Below are positions 49,791 to 59,265 of a stretch of DNA of 64,000 bases, one piece after another. The first letter of the stretch is position 1. The number at the start of each line of letters is the position of its first letter. The notes under the pieces are model-generated. The model did no database searches. It was not told the DNA's origin and worked only from the letters and a program-made list of their open reading frames with translations. Source of the stretch: Pseudomonas sp. UMAB-08 (GTDB taxonomy: Bacteria > Pseudomonadota > Gammaproteobacteria > Pseudomonadales > Pseudomonadaceae); NCBI RefSeq assembly GCF_900095225.1, contig NZ_LT607420.1, forward strand, positions 3,392 to 67,391, in the 5' to 3' direction. The translations under genes and the position numbers were made by a program.

Positions 49791-50408
49791 ATGAGTGATA
49801 CGACCAGATCCGTCCCGGTAGCGGTGACAATTACGAAGCGTGAAAACTGCTTCAAGGGTTTTTACCGTCTGGATCGCATGCACCTGCGCCATGAGCTTTT
49901 CGGTGGTGGCATGAGTACCGAAATCAGCCGTGAGTTGTTTGTTCGTCACGATGCGGTGTGCGTGCTGCCATACGATGCCAAGCGCGACGAGGTGGTCCTG
50001 ATTGAGCAGTTTCGAGTCGGTGCGTTGGGCAAGGTCGATAATCCATGGTTGATTGAACTGGTGGCCGGTCTGATCGATAAGGACGAGGAACCAGAAGAGG
50101 TTGCCCACCGCGAGGCAGAAGAGGAAGCTGGACTTACTTTCAGTGCGATGTTGCCGATCACCAAGTACTTTCCATCACCGGGTGGCAGCAGTGAATACGT
50201 TCACCTGTACTTGGGGCATTGCGAAAGCGAGGGGGCGGGCGGGTTGCACGGGCTGGAAGCGGAAGGCGAGGATATTCGCGTAACGGTGTGGTCGCTGGAC
50301 GATGCGCTACAGGCCGTACGTGATGGACGAATTTTCAATGCGGCCACTCTTATTGCATTGCAATGGCTGGCATTGAACCGGACTGAAGTCAGGGGGCTAT
50401 GGTCGTGA
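49791..50408 (+). CDS. nudF: ADP-ribose pyrophosphatase NudF
   Basis: 205-residue Nudix hydrolase that splits ADP-ribose into AMP and ribose 5-phosphate. A perfect Nudix box is seen: GLIDKDEEPEEVAHREAEE followed by EAGL, plus the downstream SPGGSSEYVHLYLG motif of the NudF group. Start ATG 49791 follows GCGAGA. First of a run of eight genes in one direction (nudF to parC); it overlaps the next gene by 10 bp. Confidence 0.95.
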   Translation: MSDTTRSVPVAVTITKRENCFKGFYRLDRMHLRHELFGGGMSTEISRELFVRHDAVCVLPYDAKRDEVVLIEQFRVGALGKVDNPWLIELVAGLIDKDEEPEEVAHREAEEEAGLTFSAMLPITKYFPSPGGSSEYVHLYLGHCESEGAGGLHGLEAEGEDIRVTVWSLDDALQAVRDGRIFNAATLIALQWLALNRTEVRGLWS

Positions 50409-50851
50409 ACCTTGTGCGCGAGCGCTACCGTGTTGACCTTGTCGGGCTGCAAGCGGCCTGCGAGGCCAACTATGCGCGCTTGATGCGATTGCTCCCCGAC
50501 ATGCGCAACCAGCAGCGCTCGCGTCGGGTGGCCGTCACCCAGGGCGATCAAATGCTCGGTGTACTGGCCGTCGAAGTGCTGCTCGATTGCCCGTACACCA
50601 CCACCCTGCAAGTGCGTCAGGAGCACAGCCTGCCGTGGCTGCCGGTGCCCAAACTCGAAGTGCAGGTCTATCACGACGCCCGCATGGCCGAAGTCATCGG
50701 CGCCGAACATGCCCGCCGGTTTCGCGGTATCTACCCTTATCCCAATGCCGCCATGCACCAGCCGGATGAAAAAGCCCAGCTCAACCTGTTTCTTGGGGAG
50801 TGGCTGAGCCATTGCCTGGCGTGCGGGCATGAGTTTGAAGTGGTGCGCTAA
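50399..50851 (+). CDS. DUF1249 family protein (YqiB-like)
   Basis: 150-residue cytoplasmic protein of the DUF1249/YqiB family, function unknown. Conserved motifs YHDARMAEVI, YPYPNAAMHQPDEKAQLN and FLGEWLSHCLACGHE are visible. Its place between nudF and cpdA is widely conserved in gamma-proteobacteria, suggesting a shared task, but the sequence gives no reaction. ATG overlaps the end of nudF. Confidence 0.93.
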   Translation: MVVNLVRERYRVDLVGLQAACEANYARLMRLLPDMRNQQRSRRVAVTQGDQMLGVLAVEVLLDCPYTTTLQVRQEHSLPWLPVPKLEVQVYHDARMAEVIGAEHARRFRGIYPYPNAAMHQPDEKAQLNLFLGEWLSHCLACGHEFEVVR

Positions 50852-51000
50852 GCGGATTTGCACGCGCGGGCTGACAAGCGCCATCCATTACTGCTATCTA
50901 GATGACTGTTTTTCAGAATGCGACGCAGGTCGTGCTGACCGGCTTACCCTCGTAACTGTCAGCCAGCATAATTGTGTCCAAATCGCTCAAGGAGATGGCC

Positions 51001-51816
51001 TTGCCGAGCGCCCCTACTCACACCTCCGATTCTTCAGTCCTGCTGGTCCAGCTAACCGACAGCCATTTGTTTGCCAATGCAGACGAAAAGCTGCTGGGCA
51101 TGAGTACCCTTGATAGCCTGAACAAGGTGATCGAGTGTGTTCTGGCTGAGCAGTCGCAGATCGACTTGCTGATCGCCAGCGGTGATTTGTCCCAGGATGG
51201 CAGTCTTGAGTCCTACCAGGCGTTTCGTCAGGCCAGTGGGCGGATTCAGGCACCGGCGCGTTGGTTTCCCGGGAATCACGATGAGGTGCCGGCGATGACC
51301 GAGGCTGCGCGACAGAGCGATTTTCTCGCGCCTATCGTCGATCTCGGCCATTGGCGTATTACATTGCTGGACTCTTCAGTGCCCGGTTCGGTGCCGGGTT
51401 ACTTGCAGGATCAGCAATTGCAGCTGTTGGCGCAGTCCCTGAGTGAAGCGCCCGAGCGTCACCATCTGGTGTGCCTGCACCACAACCCGGTGAACATCGG
51501 TTGTGCCTGGATGGACCCCATCGGCTTGCGTAATCCCGAAGCGCTGTTTGCCGTGCTCGATCGATTCCCGCAGGTGCGCGCGGTGCTCTGGGGCCATGTC
51601 CATCAGGAATACGACCAGCTGCGCAATGGCGTTCGCCTGCTGGCCTCACCGTCCACCTGCATTCAGTTTGCGCCGGGCAGTGTCGAGTTCAAGGTCGACA
51701 GCACAGCGCCAGGCTACCGCTGGTTGCGTCTGCACGCAGACGGCCGCCTTGAAACCGGTGTCTCGCGGGTAGAGGGGCTGGTCTTTGAGGTGGATTACAG
51801 TGGTCAAGGTTATTGA
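51001..51816 (+). CDS. cpdA: 3',5'-cyclic AMP phosphodiesterase CpdA
   Basis: Calcineurin-like metallophosphoesterase that hydrolyses cAMP and so limits Vfr/CRP-type signalling. All motifs of the class are present: QLTDSHLF, SGDLSQDGS, GNHDE, HHNPVNIG and GHVHQE. I choose TTG 51001 because AAGGAG (50989-50994) lies 6 nt before it and it gives 271 residues; the ATG at 50995 abuts the same site and is too close, and GTG 50974 is further upstream. Overlooked TTG starts are common in this window. Confidence 0.92.
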   Translation: MPSAPTHTSDSSVLLVQLTDSHLFANADEKLLGMSTLDSLNKVIECVLAEQSQIDLLIASGDLSQDGSLESYQAFRQASGRIQAPARWFPGNHDEVPAMTEAARQSDFLAPIVDLGHWRITLLDSSVPGSVPGYLQDQQLQLLAQSLSEAPERHHLVCLHHNPVNIGCAWMDPIGLRNPEALFAVLDRFPQVRAVLWGHVHQEYDQLRNGVRLLASPSTCIQFAPGSVEFKVDSTAPGYRWLRLHADGRLETGVSRVEGLVFEVDYSGQGY

Positions 51817-51922
51817 ACGATCCGTCCTGATTTGAGTGGGAAACGTCTGAAGGCAAGTCATCGGGCGGCAGTCCCTGTAAACTGCGCGTCTTTGCTTGCG
51901 CTCAAAAGTTTCAGGAGGGAAT

Positions 51923-52540
51923 GTGACCGGCGAACCATCCACACTGTTGTATATCCACGGTTTGAACAGCTCGCCGCGCTCAAAGAAGGCCAGCCAGTTG
52001 TCGACCTTGATGCAAACGCTCGGCCTCGGCGAGCATTTGCGGGTCCCGGAGCTGCATCATCACCCGCGTCAGGCGATCGCTCAGCTCGACGCATTGATCA
52101 CTGAGTTGGGTCGGCCGTTGCTGGTCGGCAGCTCCCTCGGCGGCTACTATGCCACTCACTTGGCTGAGCGCCACGGCCTCAAGGCTCTGCTGATCAACCC
52201 GGCAGTCACGCCGCATCGGCTGTTCGACGGGTATATCGGTACCCAACAGAATCTTTACAGCGGTGAAAGCTGGGAATTGACCCACGACCATGTGCAGGCA
52301 CTCGCCGAACTGGAAGTGCCCGCCCCGCAGGATCCGTTGCGCTTCCAGGTATGGTTGCAGACCGGTGATGAAACCCTGGACTACCGCAGTGCCCAGTCCT
52401 ATTACCGAGCGTGCGCCTTGCGCATTCAGCCCGGCGGCGATCACAGCTTTCAGGGCTTCACCGAGCAGTTGCCGGCGTTGCTGAGTTTTGCAGGCTTTGC
52501 CCCGGAGCTGCTCCAGGCGATTGATCTTTCTGCGCTGTAA
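51923..52540 (+). CDS. yqiA: YqiA family esterase
   Basis: 205-residue alpha/beta hydrolase, likely a short-chain esterase. LLYIHGLNSSP is the oxyanion region, GSSLGGYYATHLA the nucleophile elbow with Ser, and GGDHSFQGF carries the catalytic His. The GTG start at 51923 is 4 nt after AGGAGG, better than the TTG upstream. It lies between cpdA and parE, as in many gamma-proteobacteria. Confidence 0.9.
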   Translation: MTGEPSTLLYIHGLNSSPRSKKASQLSTLMQTLGLGEHLRVPELHHHPRQAIAQLDALITELGRPLLVGSSLGGYYATHLAERHGLKALLINPAVTPHRLFDGYIGTQQNLYSGESWELTHDHVQALAELEVPAPQDPLRFQVWLQTGDETLDYRSAQSYYRACALRIQPGGDHSFQGFTEQLPALLSFAGFAPELLQAIDLSAL

Positions 52541-52599
52541 CACCTGTAATCAATTGACTGATATTCCGAAATTTCACGAACGACTGATGACGAGACCCC

Positions 52600-54504
52600 A
52601 TGGCCAATCCCAGCGCTAGCTCTTATAACGCAGACGCCATCGAAGTCCTCTCGGGCCTCGACCCGGTACGCAAACGCCCGGGCATGTACACCGACACCAC
52701 GCGGCCGAACCACCTCGCCCAGGAAGTCATCGACAACAGCGTCGATGAAGCCCTCGCCGGGCATGCGAAATCGGTGCAGGTCATCCTTCACGCCGACAAC
52801 TCGCTGGAAGTGTCCGATGACGGTCGCGGCATGCCGGTGGACATTCACCCGGAAGAGGGTGTGTCTGGCGTCGAGCTGATCCTGACCAAGCTCCACGCGG
52901 GCGGCAAGTTCTCGAACAAGAACTACCAGTTCTCCGGCGGCCTCCATGGCGTGGGGATTTCCGTGGTGAACGCGCTCTCGAACCATGTTCGGGTCCGGGT
53001 CAAACGCGACGGCAATGAATACGAGATGACCTTCGCTGACGGCTACAAAGCCAGCGAGCTGGCGGTTATCGGCACGGTCGGTAAGCGCAATACCGGGACC
53101 AGCGTGTACTTCGCCCCGGACCCTAAATATTTCGACACGCCGAAATTCTCTGTCAGTCGCCTCAAGCATGTGCTCAAAGCCAAGGCGGTGTTGTGCCCGG
53201 GGCTGTTGGTCAGCTTCGAAGACAAAGCCTCCGGCGAGAAAATCGAGTGGCATTTCGAAGACGGCTTGCGCTCTTATCTGCAAGATTCGGTCAGCGAGTT
53301 TTTGCGCCTGCCGGATGAGCCGTTCTGCGGCAGTTTCGCCGGTAATAAAGAAGCCATCGATTGGGCCTTGCTCTGGTTGCCCGAGGGTGGCGACAGCGTT
53401 CAGGAAAGCTACGTCAACCTGATTCCTACCCAGCAGGGCGGGACCCACGTCAACGGCCTGCGCCAGGGTCTGCTCGACGCGATGCGCGAGTTTTGCGAGT
53501 TCCGCAACCTGCTGCCGCGTGGCGTCAAGTTGGCGCCCGAAGACGTCTGGGAGAAGATCGCGTTCGTCCTGTCGATGAAAATGCAGGAGCCGCAATTCTC
53601 CGGCCAGACTAAAGAGCGGTTGTCATCGCGTGAAGCAGCGGCGTTCGTCTCTGGCGTGGTCAAGGACGCATTTAGCCTATGGCTCAACACGCACTCCGAA
53701 CTCGGCATGCAACTGGCGGAACTGGCGATCAACAACGCTGGTCGCCGCCTTAAGGCCAGCAAGAAGGTTGAGCGTAAACGCGTCACTCAAGGCCCCGCGC
53801 TGCCGGGCAAGCTGGCCGACTGCGCCGGACAGGACCCGATGCGTTCCGAGCTGTTTCTGGTTGAAGGCGACTCCGCTGGCGGTTCGGCCAAACAAGCGCG
53901 AGACAAAGAGTTTCAAGCGATCCTGCCGTTGCGTGGCAAGATCCTTAATACCTGGGAAGTCGATGGCGGTGAAGTCCTCGCCAGCCAGGAAGTGCACAAC
54001 ATCGCCGTGGCCATTGGCGTTGACCCGGGCGCGGCCGACATCAGTCAGCTGCGTTACGGCAAGATTTGTATTCTCGCCGACGCCGACTCCGACGGCCTGC
54101 ACATCGCAACCTTGCTGTGCGCGTTATTCGTGCAGCATTTCCGCCCACTGGTGGATGCGGGCCACGTCTACGTCGCAATGCCGCCGTTGTACCGGATCGA
54201 CCTGGGCAAAGAGATCTATTACGCGCTGGATGAATCGGAGCGTGACGGGATTCTTGATCGTCTGGTCGCGGAGAAAAAGCGCGGCAAGCCACAGGTCACC
54301 CGATTCAAAGGTCTGGGCGAGATGAACCCGCCCCAGCTCCGCGAAACCACCATGGACCCGAACACTCGGCGCCTGGTCCAGCTCACCCTGGATGATTACG
54401 CGGCGACCTCGGAAATGATGGACATGCTGCTGGCGAAAAAACGCGCGGGCGACCGCAAGACCTGGCTCGAATCAAAAGGCAATCTGGCCGAGGTTCTCAC
54501 CTGA
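52600..54504 (+). CDS. parE: DNA topoisomerase IV subunit B
   Basis: ATPase subunit of topoisomerase IV, which separates daughter chromosomes. 634 residues: GHKL ATPase motifs (VIDNSVDEALAG, VSDDGRGMPVD, GGLHGVGISVVNAL) and the TOPRIM domain with LVEGDSAGGSAKQARD and ADADSDGLHI. ATG 52600 has GACGAGA upstream. The stop overlaps the next start (TGATG). Confidence 0.97.
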   Translation: MANPSASSYNADAIEVLSGLDPVRKRPGMYTDTTRPNHLAQEVIDNSVDEALAGHAKSVQVILHADNSLEVSDDGRGMPVDIHPEEGVSGVELILTKLHAGGKFSNKNYQFSGGLHGVGISVVNALSNHVRVRVKRDGNEYEMTFADGYKASELAVIGTVGKRNTGTSVYFAPDPKYFDTPKFSVSRLKHVLKAKAVLCPGLLVSFEDKASGEKIEWHFEDGLRSYLQDSVSEFLRLPDEPFCGSFAGNKEAIDWALLWLPEGGDSVQESYVNLIPTQQGGTHVNGLRQGLLDAMREFCEFRNLLPRGVKLAPEDVWEKIAFVLSMKMQEPQFSGQTKERLSSREAAAFVSGVVKDAFSLWLNTHSELGMQLAELAINNAGRRLKASKKVERKRVTQGPALPGKLADCAGQDPMRSELFLVEGDSAGGSAKQARDKEFQAILPLRGKILNTWEVDGGEVLASQEVHNIAVAIGVDPGAADISQLRYGKICILADADSDGLHIATLLCALFVQHFRPLVDAGHVYVAMPPLYRIDLGKEIYYALDESERDGILDRLVAEKKRGKPQVTRFKGLGEMNPPQLRETTMDPNTRRLVQLTLDDYAATSEMMDMLLAKKRAGDRKTWLESKGNLAEVLT

Positions 54505-55481
54505 TGCGAGGCTGGTTCGTCGCGTTATTGCTGATCGCTTCACCGGTATTCGCAGCGCCGCTGGCTGAACTGAAGATGCTGTCCGAACATGCGGTCGATG
54601 GCATGGTGGGCGGTAACCTTTCGGGGCTGGCGTCTTGCAATGGCGAGCTGTGGACGGTGTCGGACCGCGATGATGCTTTGCTGTACCGACTCGATACCTC
54701 ATCGGTGGTGTGGAAGGCCGAGGCAAACGTCATCGACGTGCCGCCGGTGCCGGACAGCGGCTTGCCATTTGGCCTGCGTTCGCTGGCCAAGGCATCGTCG
54801 TATGTTCGCGGCGGTGATCTGGATTTCGAAGGCGTGACGTGCGACGCGGTGGGGAACCGTTATCTGGTCAGCGAGGCGTATGCCGCCGTGCTGCAAGTAC
54901 CGGTCTCCGGTTCGCCGAACTGGCTCAAGCTGCCGCCGAGTCTGGTCCGGCAGGCGCGCGCCAGTGGCATGCTGCAGCGCTTCAACGCGGTGTTTGAAGG
55001 CATTGCCATCAATCCCGCCGGAGATCGACTCTGGCTGGCGGCCGAACGTGAAAAGCGCGGTTTGCTGGTGGCGCATCGCGGGCAGACAGTCTGGGGCTGC
55101 AAAGGTGGCTGCGTCATGCTCAGCGAAGGCGGGACTCAAGCACTTCCAGCACAAATGGGCGGCCGTGAAGCCTCGCGAGACTTTTCCGACCTGTCGCTGT
55201 TCAACGGCAAGCTGTTTACCCTGGAGCGCGCTGCTTACCGGGTTTGCCGTCGTGATCTGGACACCGGGAAGGTCGAGCTTTGCTGGTCATTCGCTGACGA
55301 TGCGCTGATACCGTCCCGACGCTATCCGCAGCCTTATGGGCTGGCCGAGGCGCTGGTCATCGACGCGGAGGGTGCCTGGATCGGTGTCGACAACAACTTT
55401 GGTGCGCGAGCCGATGGCGAGAGCCGTCCGATTGTATGGCGTTTCGCGGCACCCGAGGGCGGCTGGGGCGCCAAACCGTGA
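54504..55481 (+). CDS. Secreted phytase-like/esterase-like protein
   Basis: 325 residues with a clear signal peptide (MRGWFVALLLIASPVFAAP). The mature part matches the esterase-like activity of phytase domain, a beta-propeller: LSGLASCNGELWTVSDRDD, GGDLDFEGVTCD, FEGIAINPAGDRLWLAAERE and YGLAEALVIDAEGAWIGVDN are its blades. A periplasmic role is likely; the substrate is unknown. Its start overlaps the parE stop and its end overlaps the next gene. Confidence 0.88.
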   Translation: MRGWFVALLLIASPVFAAPLAELKMLSEHAVDGMVGGNLSGLASCNGELWTVSDRDDALLYRLDTSSVVWKAEANVIDVPPVPDSGLPFGLRSLAKASSYVRGGDLDFEGVTCDAVGNRYLVSEAYAAVLQVPVSGSPNWLKLPPSLVRQARASGMLQRFNAVFEGIAINPAGDRLWLAAEREKRGLLVAHRGQTVWGCKGGCVMLSEGGTQALPAQMGGREASRDFSDLSLFNGKLFTLERAAYRVCRRDLDTGKVELCWSFADDALIPSRRYPQPYGLAEALVIDAEGAWIGVDNNFGARADGESRPIVWRFAAPEGGWGAKP

Positions 55482-55999
55482 GCCAGCAAGTTCCCGGCAA
55501 GCGTGCGGGTCGCGTACTGATGATTCTGGCGTGGGGTGCTGCGCTGTTTCTGGCTACGCGCTTTTTTGGGCAATGGGAAGCGCGCCAGGAAAACCCCAAC
55601 ACCGCGGTGACCTCGCAACATGGCGATGGCTATATCGAAGTGCAACTGCTGAGCAACGGCCAGGGCCATTTCGTCAGCAGTGGCCAGATCAATGGCCAGA
55701 CGGTGCAGTTTTTACTGGATACCGGCGCCACCGACGTAGCGATTCCCGCCAAGGTAGCCGATACACTGCGACTCAAGCGCGGCATGCCGGTGACGGTCAA
55801 TACCGCCAATGGCCGGAGCGAGGGTTTTCGCACCATGATCGACCGTCTGCAAGTGGGTGATATCGTCCTGCATGACGTACGCGCCCTGGTGGCGCCCGGT
55901 CTGGAAGGCGAACAGATACTGCTGGGCATGAGCGCAATGAAACAACTTGAATTCACCCAGCGCGGCGGCACCATGCTGCTGCGCCAGACCACGAAATGA
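55478..55999 (+). CDS. Membrane-anchored retropepsin-like aspartic protease
   Basis: 173 residues of the TIGR02281/clan AA type: one N-terminal membrane helix ([18 protein letters not shown]), then a single retropepsin-like lobe with the active-site [13 protein letters not shown] (Asp about residue 81) and [16 protein letters not shown]. Such proteins act as homodimers facing the periplasm. The GTG start at 55478 overlaps the previous stop (GTGA); an earlier ATG is inside the phytase-like gene. parC begins 10 bp after its stop. Confidence 0.88.
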   Translation: MSQQVPGKRAGRVLMILAWGAALFLATRFFGQWEARQENPNTAVTSQHGDGYIEVQLLSNGQGHFVSSGQINGQTVQFLLDTGATDVAIPAKVADTLRLKRGMPVTVNTANGRSEGFRTMIDRLQVGDIVLHDVRALVAPGLEGEQILLGMSAMKQLEFTQRGGTMLLRQTTK

Positions 56000-56009
56000 T
56001 GAGGCTTGC

Positions 56010-58268
56010 ATGAGCGATTCCCTTGACCTCAGCCTGGATGGCGTAGAACGCCGATCACTGGCTGACTTCACAGAACAGGCCTACCTCAACTACTCCATGT
56101 ACGTGATCATGGACCGTGCCCTGCCGCATATCGGCGACGGCCTGAAGCCTGTACAGCGGCGTATTATCTACGCCATGAGCGAGTTGGGGCTCGATGCCGA
56201 CTCCAAGCACAAGAAGTCGGCGCGTACCGTCGGCGACGTTCTCGGTAAATTTCACCCCCACGGCGACTCGGCCTGCTACGAAGCCATGGTGCTGATGGCG
56301 CAGCCGTTCAGTTATCGCTACACGCTGGTCGACGGCCAGGGTAACTGGGGCGCGCCGGATGATCCGAAATCCTTCGCCGCCATGCGTTACACCGAAGCGC
56401 GGTTGTCGCGCTATTCCGAAGTGCTGCTCAGCGAGTTGGGCCAGGGCACGGCGGATTGGGTCCCGAACTTCGACGGCACCCTCGACGAGCCGGCGGTGTT
56501 ACCGGCGCGCATGCCGAATATTCTGCTCAACGGCACCACCGGCATCGCCGTCGGCATGGCCACTGACGTGCCGCCGCATAACCTGCGGGAAGTCGCCTCT
56601 GCCTGTGTGCACTTGCTCGATGAGCCCAAGGCCACGATCGAAGAGCTGTGCGAGCACATCAAGGGCCCGGATTATCCGACCGAAGCGGAAATCATCACTC
56701 CGCGCGCCGATCTGCTGAAAATGTACGAAACCGGCAAAGGCTCGGTGCGCATGCGTGCGGTATATCGCATCGAAGACGGCGATATCGTCGTCACCGCGTT
56801 GCCGCATCAGGTGTCCGGCGCCAAGGTGCTGGAGCAGATCGCTGCGCAGATGCAGGCCAAGAAGCTGCCGATGGTCGCCGACCTGCGCGACGAGTCGGAC
56901 CACGAACATCCTTGCCGCATTGTGATCATCCCGCGTTCCAATCGGGTCGAACTCGACGAGTTGATGCAGCATCTGTTCGCCACCACCGAGCTGGAATCCA
57001 GCTATCGGGTGAACATCAACATCATCGGTCTTGATGGCAAGCCGCAACTCAAGAACCTCAAAGCGTTGCTCAGCGAGTGGCTGGTGTTCCGTATTGGCAC
57101 CGTGCGCCGGCGTTTGCAATTCCGTCTGGATAAGGTCGAGCGCCGCCTGCACCTGTTGGACGGCTTGCTCACGGCTTACCTGAACCTGGATGAAGTCATC
57201 CACATCATCCGCACCGCCGAACACCCGAAAGCGGAGTTGATCGAGCGGTTCGCGCTGTCGGAAATTCAGGCTGACTACATCCTCGACACGCGTTTGCGTC
57301 AGCTGGCTCGCCTGGAAGAAATGAAACTGCGGGCCGAGCAGGATGAGTTGCGCAAGGAACAGACACGTCTGCAATCGCTGCTGGGCAGTGAAACCAAGCT
57401 GCGTAAGCTGGTGCGTACTGAATTGATCGCGGACGCTGAAACGTATGGCGACAACCGTCGCTCGCCAATTGTGTCCCGCACTGAAGCCAAGGCGTTGTCG
57501 GAAAACGAGCTGATGCCGACCGAGCCGGTCACGGTCGTGCTTTCGGATAAAGGCTGGGTGCGTTGCGCCAAGGGCCACGATATCGACGCCACCGGGCTTT
57601 CCTACAAAGCCGGGGACGGCTTCAAGACCTCTGCGGCCGGGCGCTCCAACCAATTTGCAGTTTTCATCGACTCCACGGGGCGCAGCTACTCGCTGCCGGC
57701 GCATACCTTGCCGTCCGCCCGTGGCCAGGGCGAACCGTTGAGCGGTCGTCTCACGCCGCCGCCGGGTGCCAGCTTTGAATGTGTACTGTTGCCGGACGAT
57801 GACGCGCTGTACGTCATTGCTTCCGACGCAGGCTATGGCTTCGTGGTTAAGGGTGAAGACCTGCAAGCCAAGAACAAGGCGGGCAAGGCGTTGCTGAGTC
57901 TGCCTAATGGCGCCAAGGTGATTCTGCCGCGGCCAGTGACTGATCGTGAGCAAAACTGGCTTGCGGCAGTGACCACGGAAGGGCGCTTGTTGATTTTCAA
58001 AGTCAGTGATTTGCCGCAGTTGGGCAAAGGCAAAGGCAACAAAATCATCGGCATTCCGGGCGAGCGCGTGGCCAGTCGCGAAGAGTACGTGACCGACCTG
58101 GCGGTGATCCCGGAAGGCGCGACATTGGTGCTGCAAGCCGGCAAGCGCACGCTGTCGTTGAAGGCTGATGACCTCGAACATTACAAGGGTGAGCGCGGTC
58201 GACGCGGCAACAAGCTTCCCCGGGGCTTCCAGCGAGTGGATGCATTATTGGTTGAAAATAGCCTGTAA
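56010..58268 (+). CDS. parC: DNA topoisomerase IV subunit A
   Basis: DNA cleavage subunit of topoisomerase IV. 752 residues: the winged-helix domain with active-site Tyr127 ([10 protein letters not shown]), tower and coiled coil, and a C-terminal beta-pinwheel. The quinolone-determining region is [13 protein letters not shown] with Ser87 and Glu91, the susceptible form. ATG 56010 begins [11 protein letters not shown] as in related proteins. It is separated from parE by two genes rather than directly adjacent. Confidence 0.97.
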   Translation: MSDSLDLSLDGVERRSLADFTEQAYLNYSMYVIMDRALPHIGDGLKPVQRRIIYAMSELGLDADSKHKKSARTVGDVLGKFHPHGDSACYEAMVLMAQPFSYRYTLVDGQGNWGAPDDPKSFAAMRYTEARLSRYSEVLLSELGQGTADWVPNFDGTLDEPAVLPARMPNILLNGTTGIAVGMATDVPPHNLREVASACVHLLDEPKATIEELCEHIKGPDYPTEAEIITPRADLLKMYETGKGSVRMRAVYRIEDGDIVVTALPHQVSGAKVLEQIAAQMQAKKLPMVADLRDESDHEHPCRIVIIPRSNRVELDELMQHLFATTELESSYRVNINIIGLDGKPQLKNLKALLSEWLVFRIGTVRRRLQFRLDKVERRLHLLDGLLTAYLNLDEVIHIIRTAEHPKAELIERFALSEIQADYILDTRLRQLARLEEMKLRAEQDELRKEQTRLQSLLGSETKLRKLVRTELIADAETYGDNRRSPIVSRTEAKALSENELMPTEPVTVVLSDKGWVRCAKGHDIDATGLSYKAGDGFKTSAAGRSNQFAVFIDSTGRSYSLPAHTLPSARGQGEPLSGRLTPPPGASFECVLLPDDDALYVIASDAGYGFVVKGEDLQAKNKAGKALLSLPNGAKVILPRPVTDREQNWLAAVTTEGRLLIFKVSDLPQLGKGKGNKIIGIPGERVASREEYVTDLAVIPEGATLVLQAGKRTLSLKADDLEHYKGERGRRGNKLPRGFQRVDALLVENSL

Positions 58269-58445
58269 TGCCGGATTAGAGCGTTCGGTCTTCATTTTGC
58301 CATGATGGCCGACGCATAATCGCTGGAGTCATGAGCAATATTCACGGATGATATGACGTCTTGAGTCACCAGCGTGGCTGAGTGCCTTCATGTATTTTGT
58401 GAGTATTGACGCTGTGGTGCGCCTTGTGGCGACTACCTGGATGGG

Positions 58446-59159
58446 ATGATGAATTTTTTACGCCTTCCTTTTGTTTTGTTAATGACCGGCGTAATTGGGC
58501 TTGCCGGTTGCAGTGTGCAACAACCGACTTCGTTGTATCAGCTTGACGCCGGCGAGCCGGGTCAACCTAAACAAAGTGCTGGGCTGGCTGTTTTGTTGGG
58601 CCCGGTTTCAGTGGCCGATTATCTTCAACGTGAAACGCTGTTGCAACGCCAACCGGATGGCAGCCTGACGGCATCGACCGATGGTCGCTGGGCGGGCAGT
58701 CTGTCTTCGGACATCGATCAACTGCTGTTGCGCCGACTGGCCTGGAAACTGGACAGTCAGCGCGTGGTGCTGGCACCCGCGGTCACCGGTTTTACCCCGG
58801 ATGTGCAGGTCTTGTTGTCCATTACCCGACTTGATTCGGGCGCAAACCAACCTGCGGTGCTCGATGCTCAGTGGCGCTTGCTCGATCGCAAGGGTCAGGT
58901 TCGCGATAGCCGACTGATTCACCTGGAAGAGCCCCATGTCGGGACCTCGGCTGCACAGGTAAAAGCGCAGGGCGTACTTTTGCAGCGTCTGGCCGATCAA
59001 CTGAGCGTTGCGGTCAAACCATTGGCCAACCAGCCTGCGGACGAACCTAAAAAGCAGCCTTCGGCTCAGGCGCACACGAATAAAGAGCAAGATCAGGGCA
59101 GGCCAAAGATTCCCTTGGCTTCGCCGATTCGTACGGATATGGAAGTGTTCCGCTTCTGA
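58446..59159 (+). CDS. ABC-type transport auxiliary lipoprotein (PqiC/YmbA family)
   Basis: 237-residue lipoprotein with lipobox LAGC (cleavage before Cys at about 22). The mature domain fits PF03886: VLLGPVSVADYLQRETLLQR and DIDQLLLRRLAWKLDS. Members of the family work with MlaD/MCE-type lipid transport complexes between membranes. The C-terminus is a Lys/Gln/Pro-rich tail, unlike PqiC. No ABC or MCE genes are close by. Start ATG 58446, with ATG 58449 equally possible. Followed by a strong terminator. Confidence 0.85.
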   Translation: MMNFLRLPFVLLMTGVIGLAGCSVQQPTSLYQLDAGEPGQPKQSAGLAVLLGPVSVADYLQRETLLQRQPDGSLTASTDGRWAGSLSSDIDQLLLRRLAWKLDSQRVVLAPAVTGFTPDVQVLLSITRLDSGANQPAVLDAQWRLLDRKGQVRDSRLIHLEEPHVGTSAAQVKAQGVLLQRLADQLSVAVKPLANQPADEPKKQPSAQAHTNKEQDQGRPKIPLASPIRTDMEVFRF

Positions 59160-59174
59160 GGAAGTGGCTCCACC

Positions 59175-59216
59175 GCCCAATAAAAAGCCCACATCGCTGT
59201 GGGCTTTTTATTGGGC
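59175..59216. terminator. Bidirectional terminator
   Basis: GCCCAATAAAAAGCCCAC and its exact reverse complement surround ATCGCT. Each strand has a GC-rich core followed by T-rich sequence, so it ends both the lipoprotein gene and the convergent membrane protein gene. Confidence 0.95.
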
Positions 59217-59265
59217 GTCTGTCTGACACCTGCTGGCGCGGGTTTCCCCGCGATGGCGGTATCCG

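Noticed and set aside
56499..58181. 560-codon open frame opposite parC
   Set aside because: Same effect; parC is complete with all motifs.
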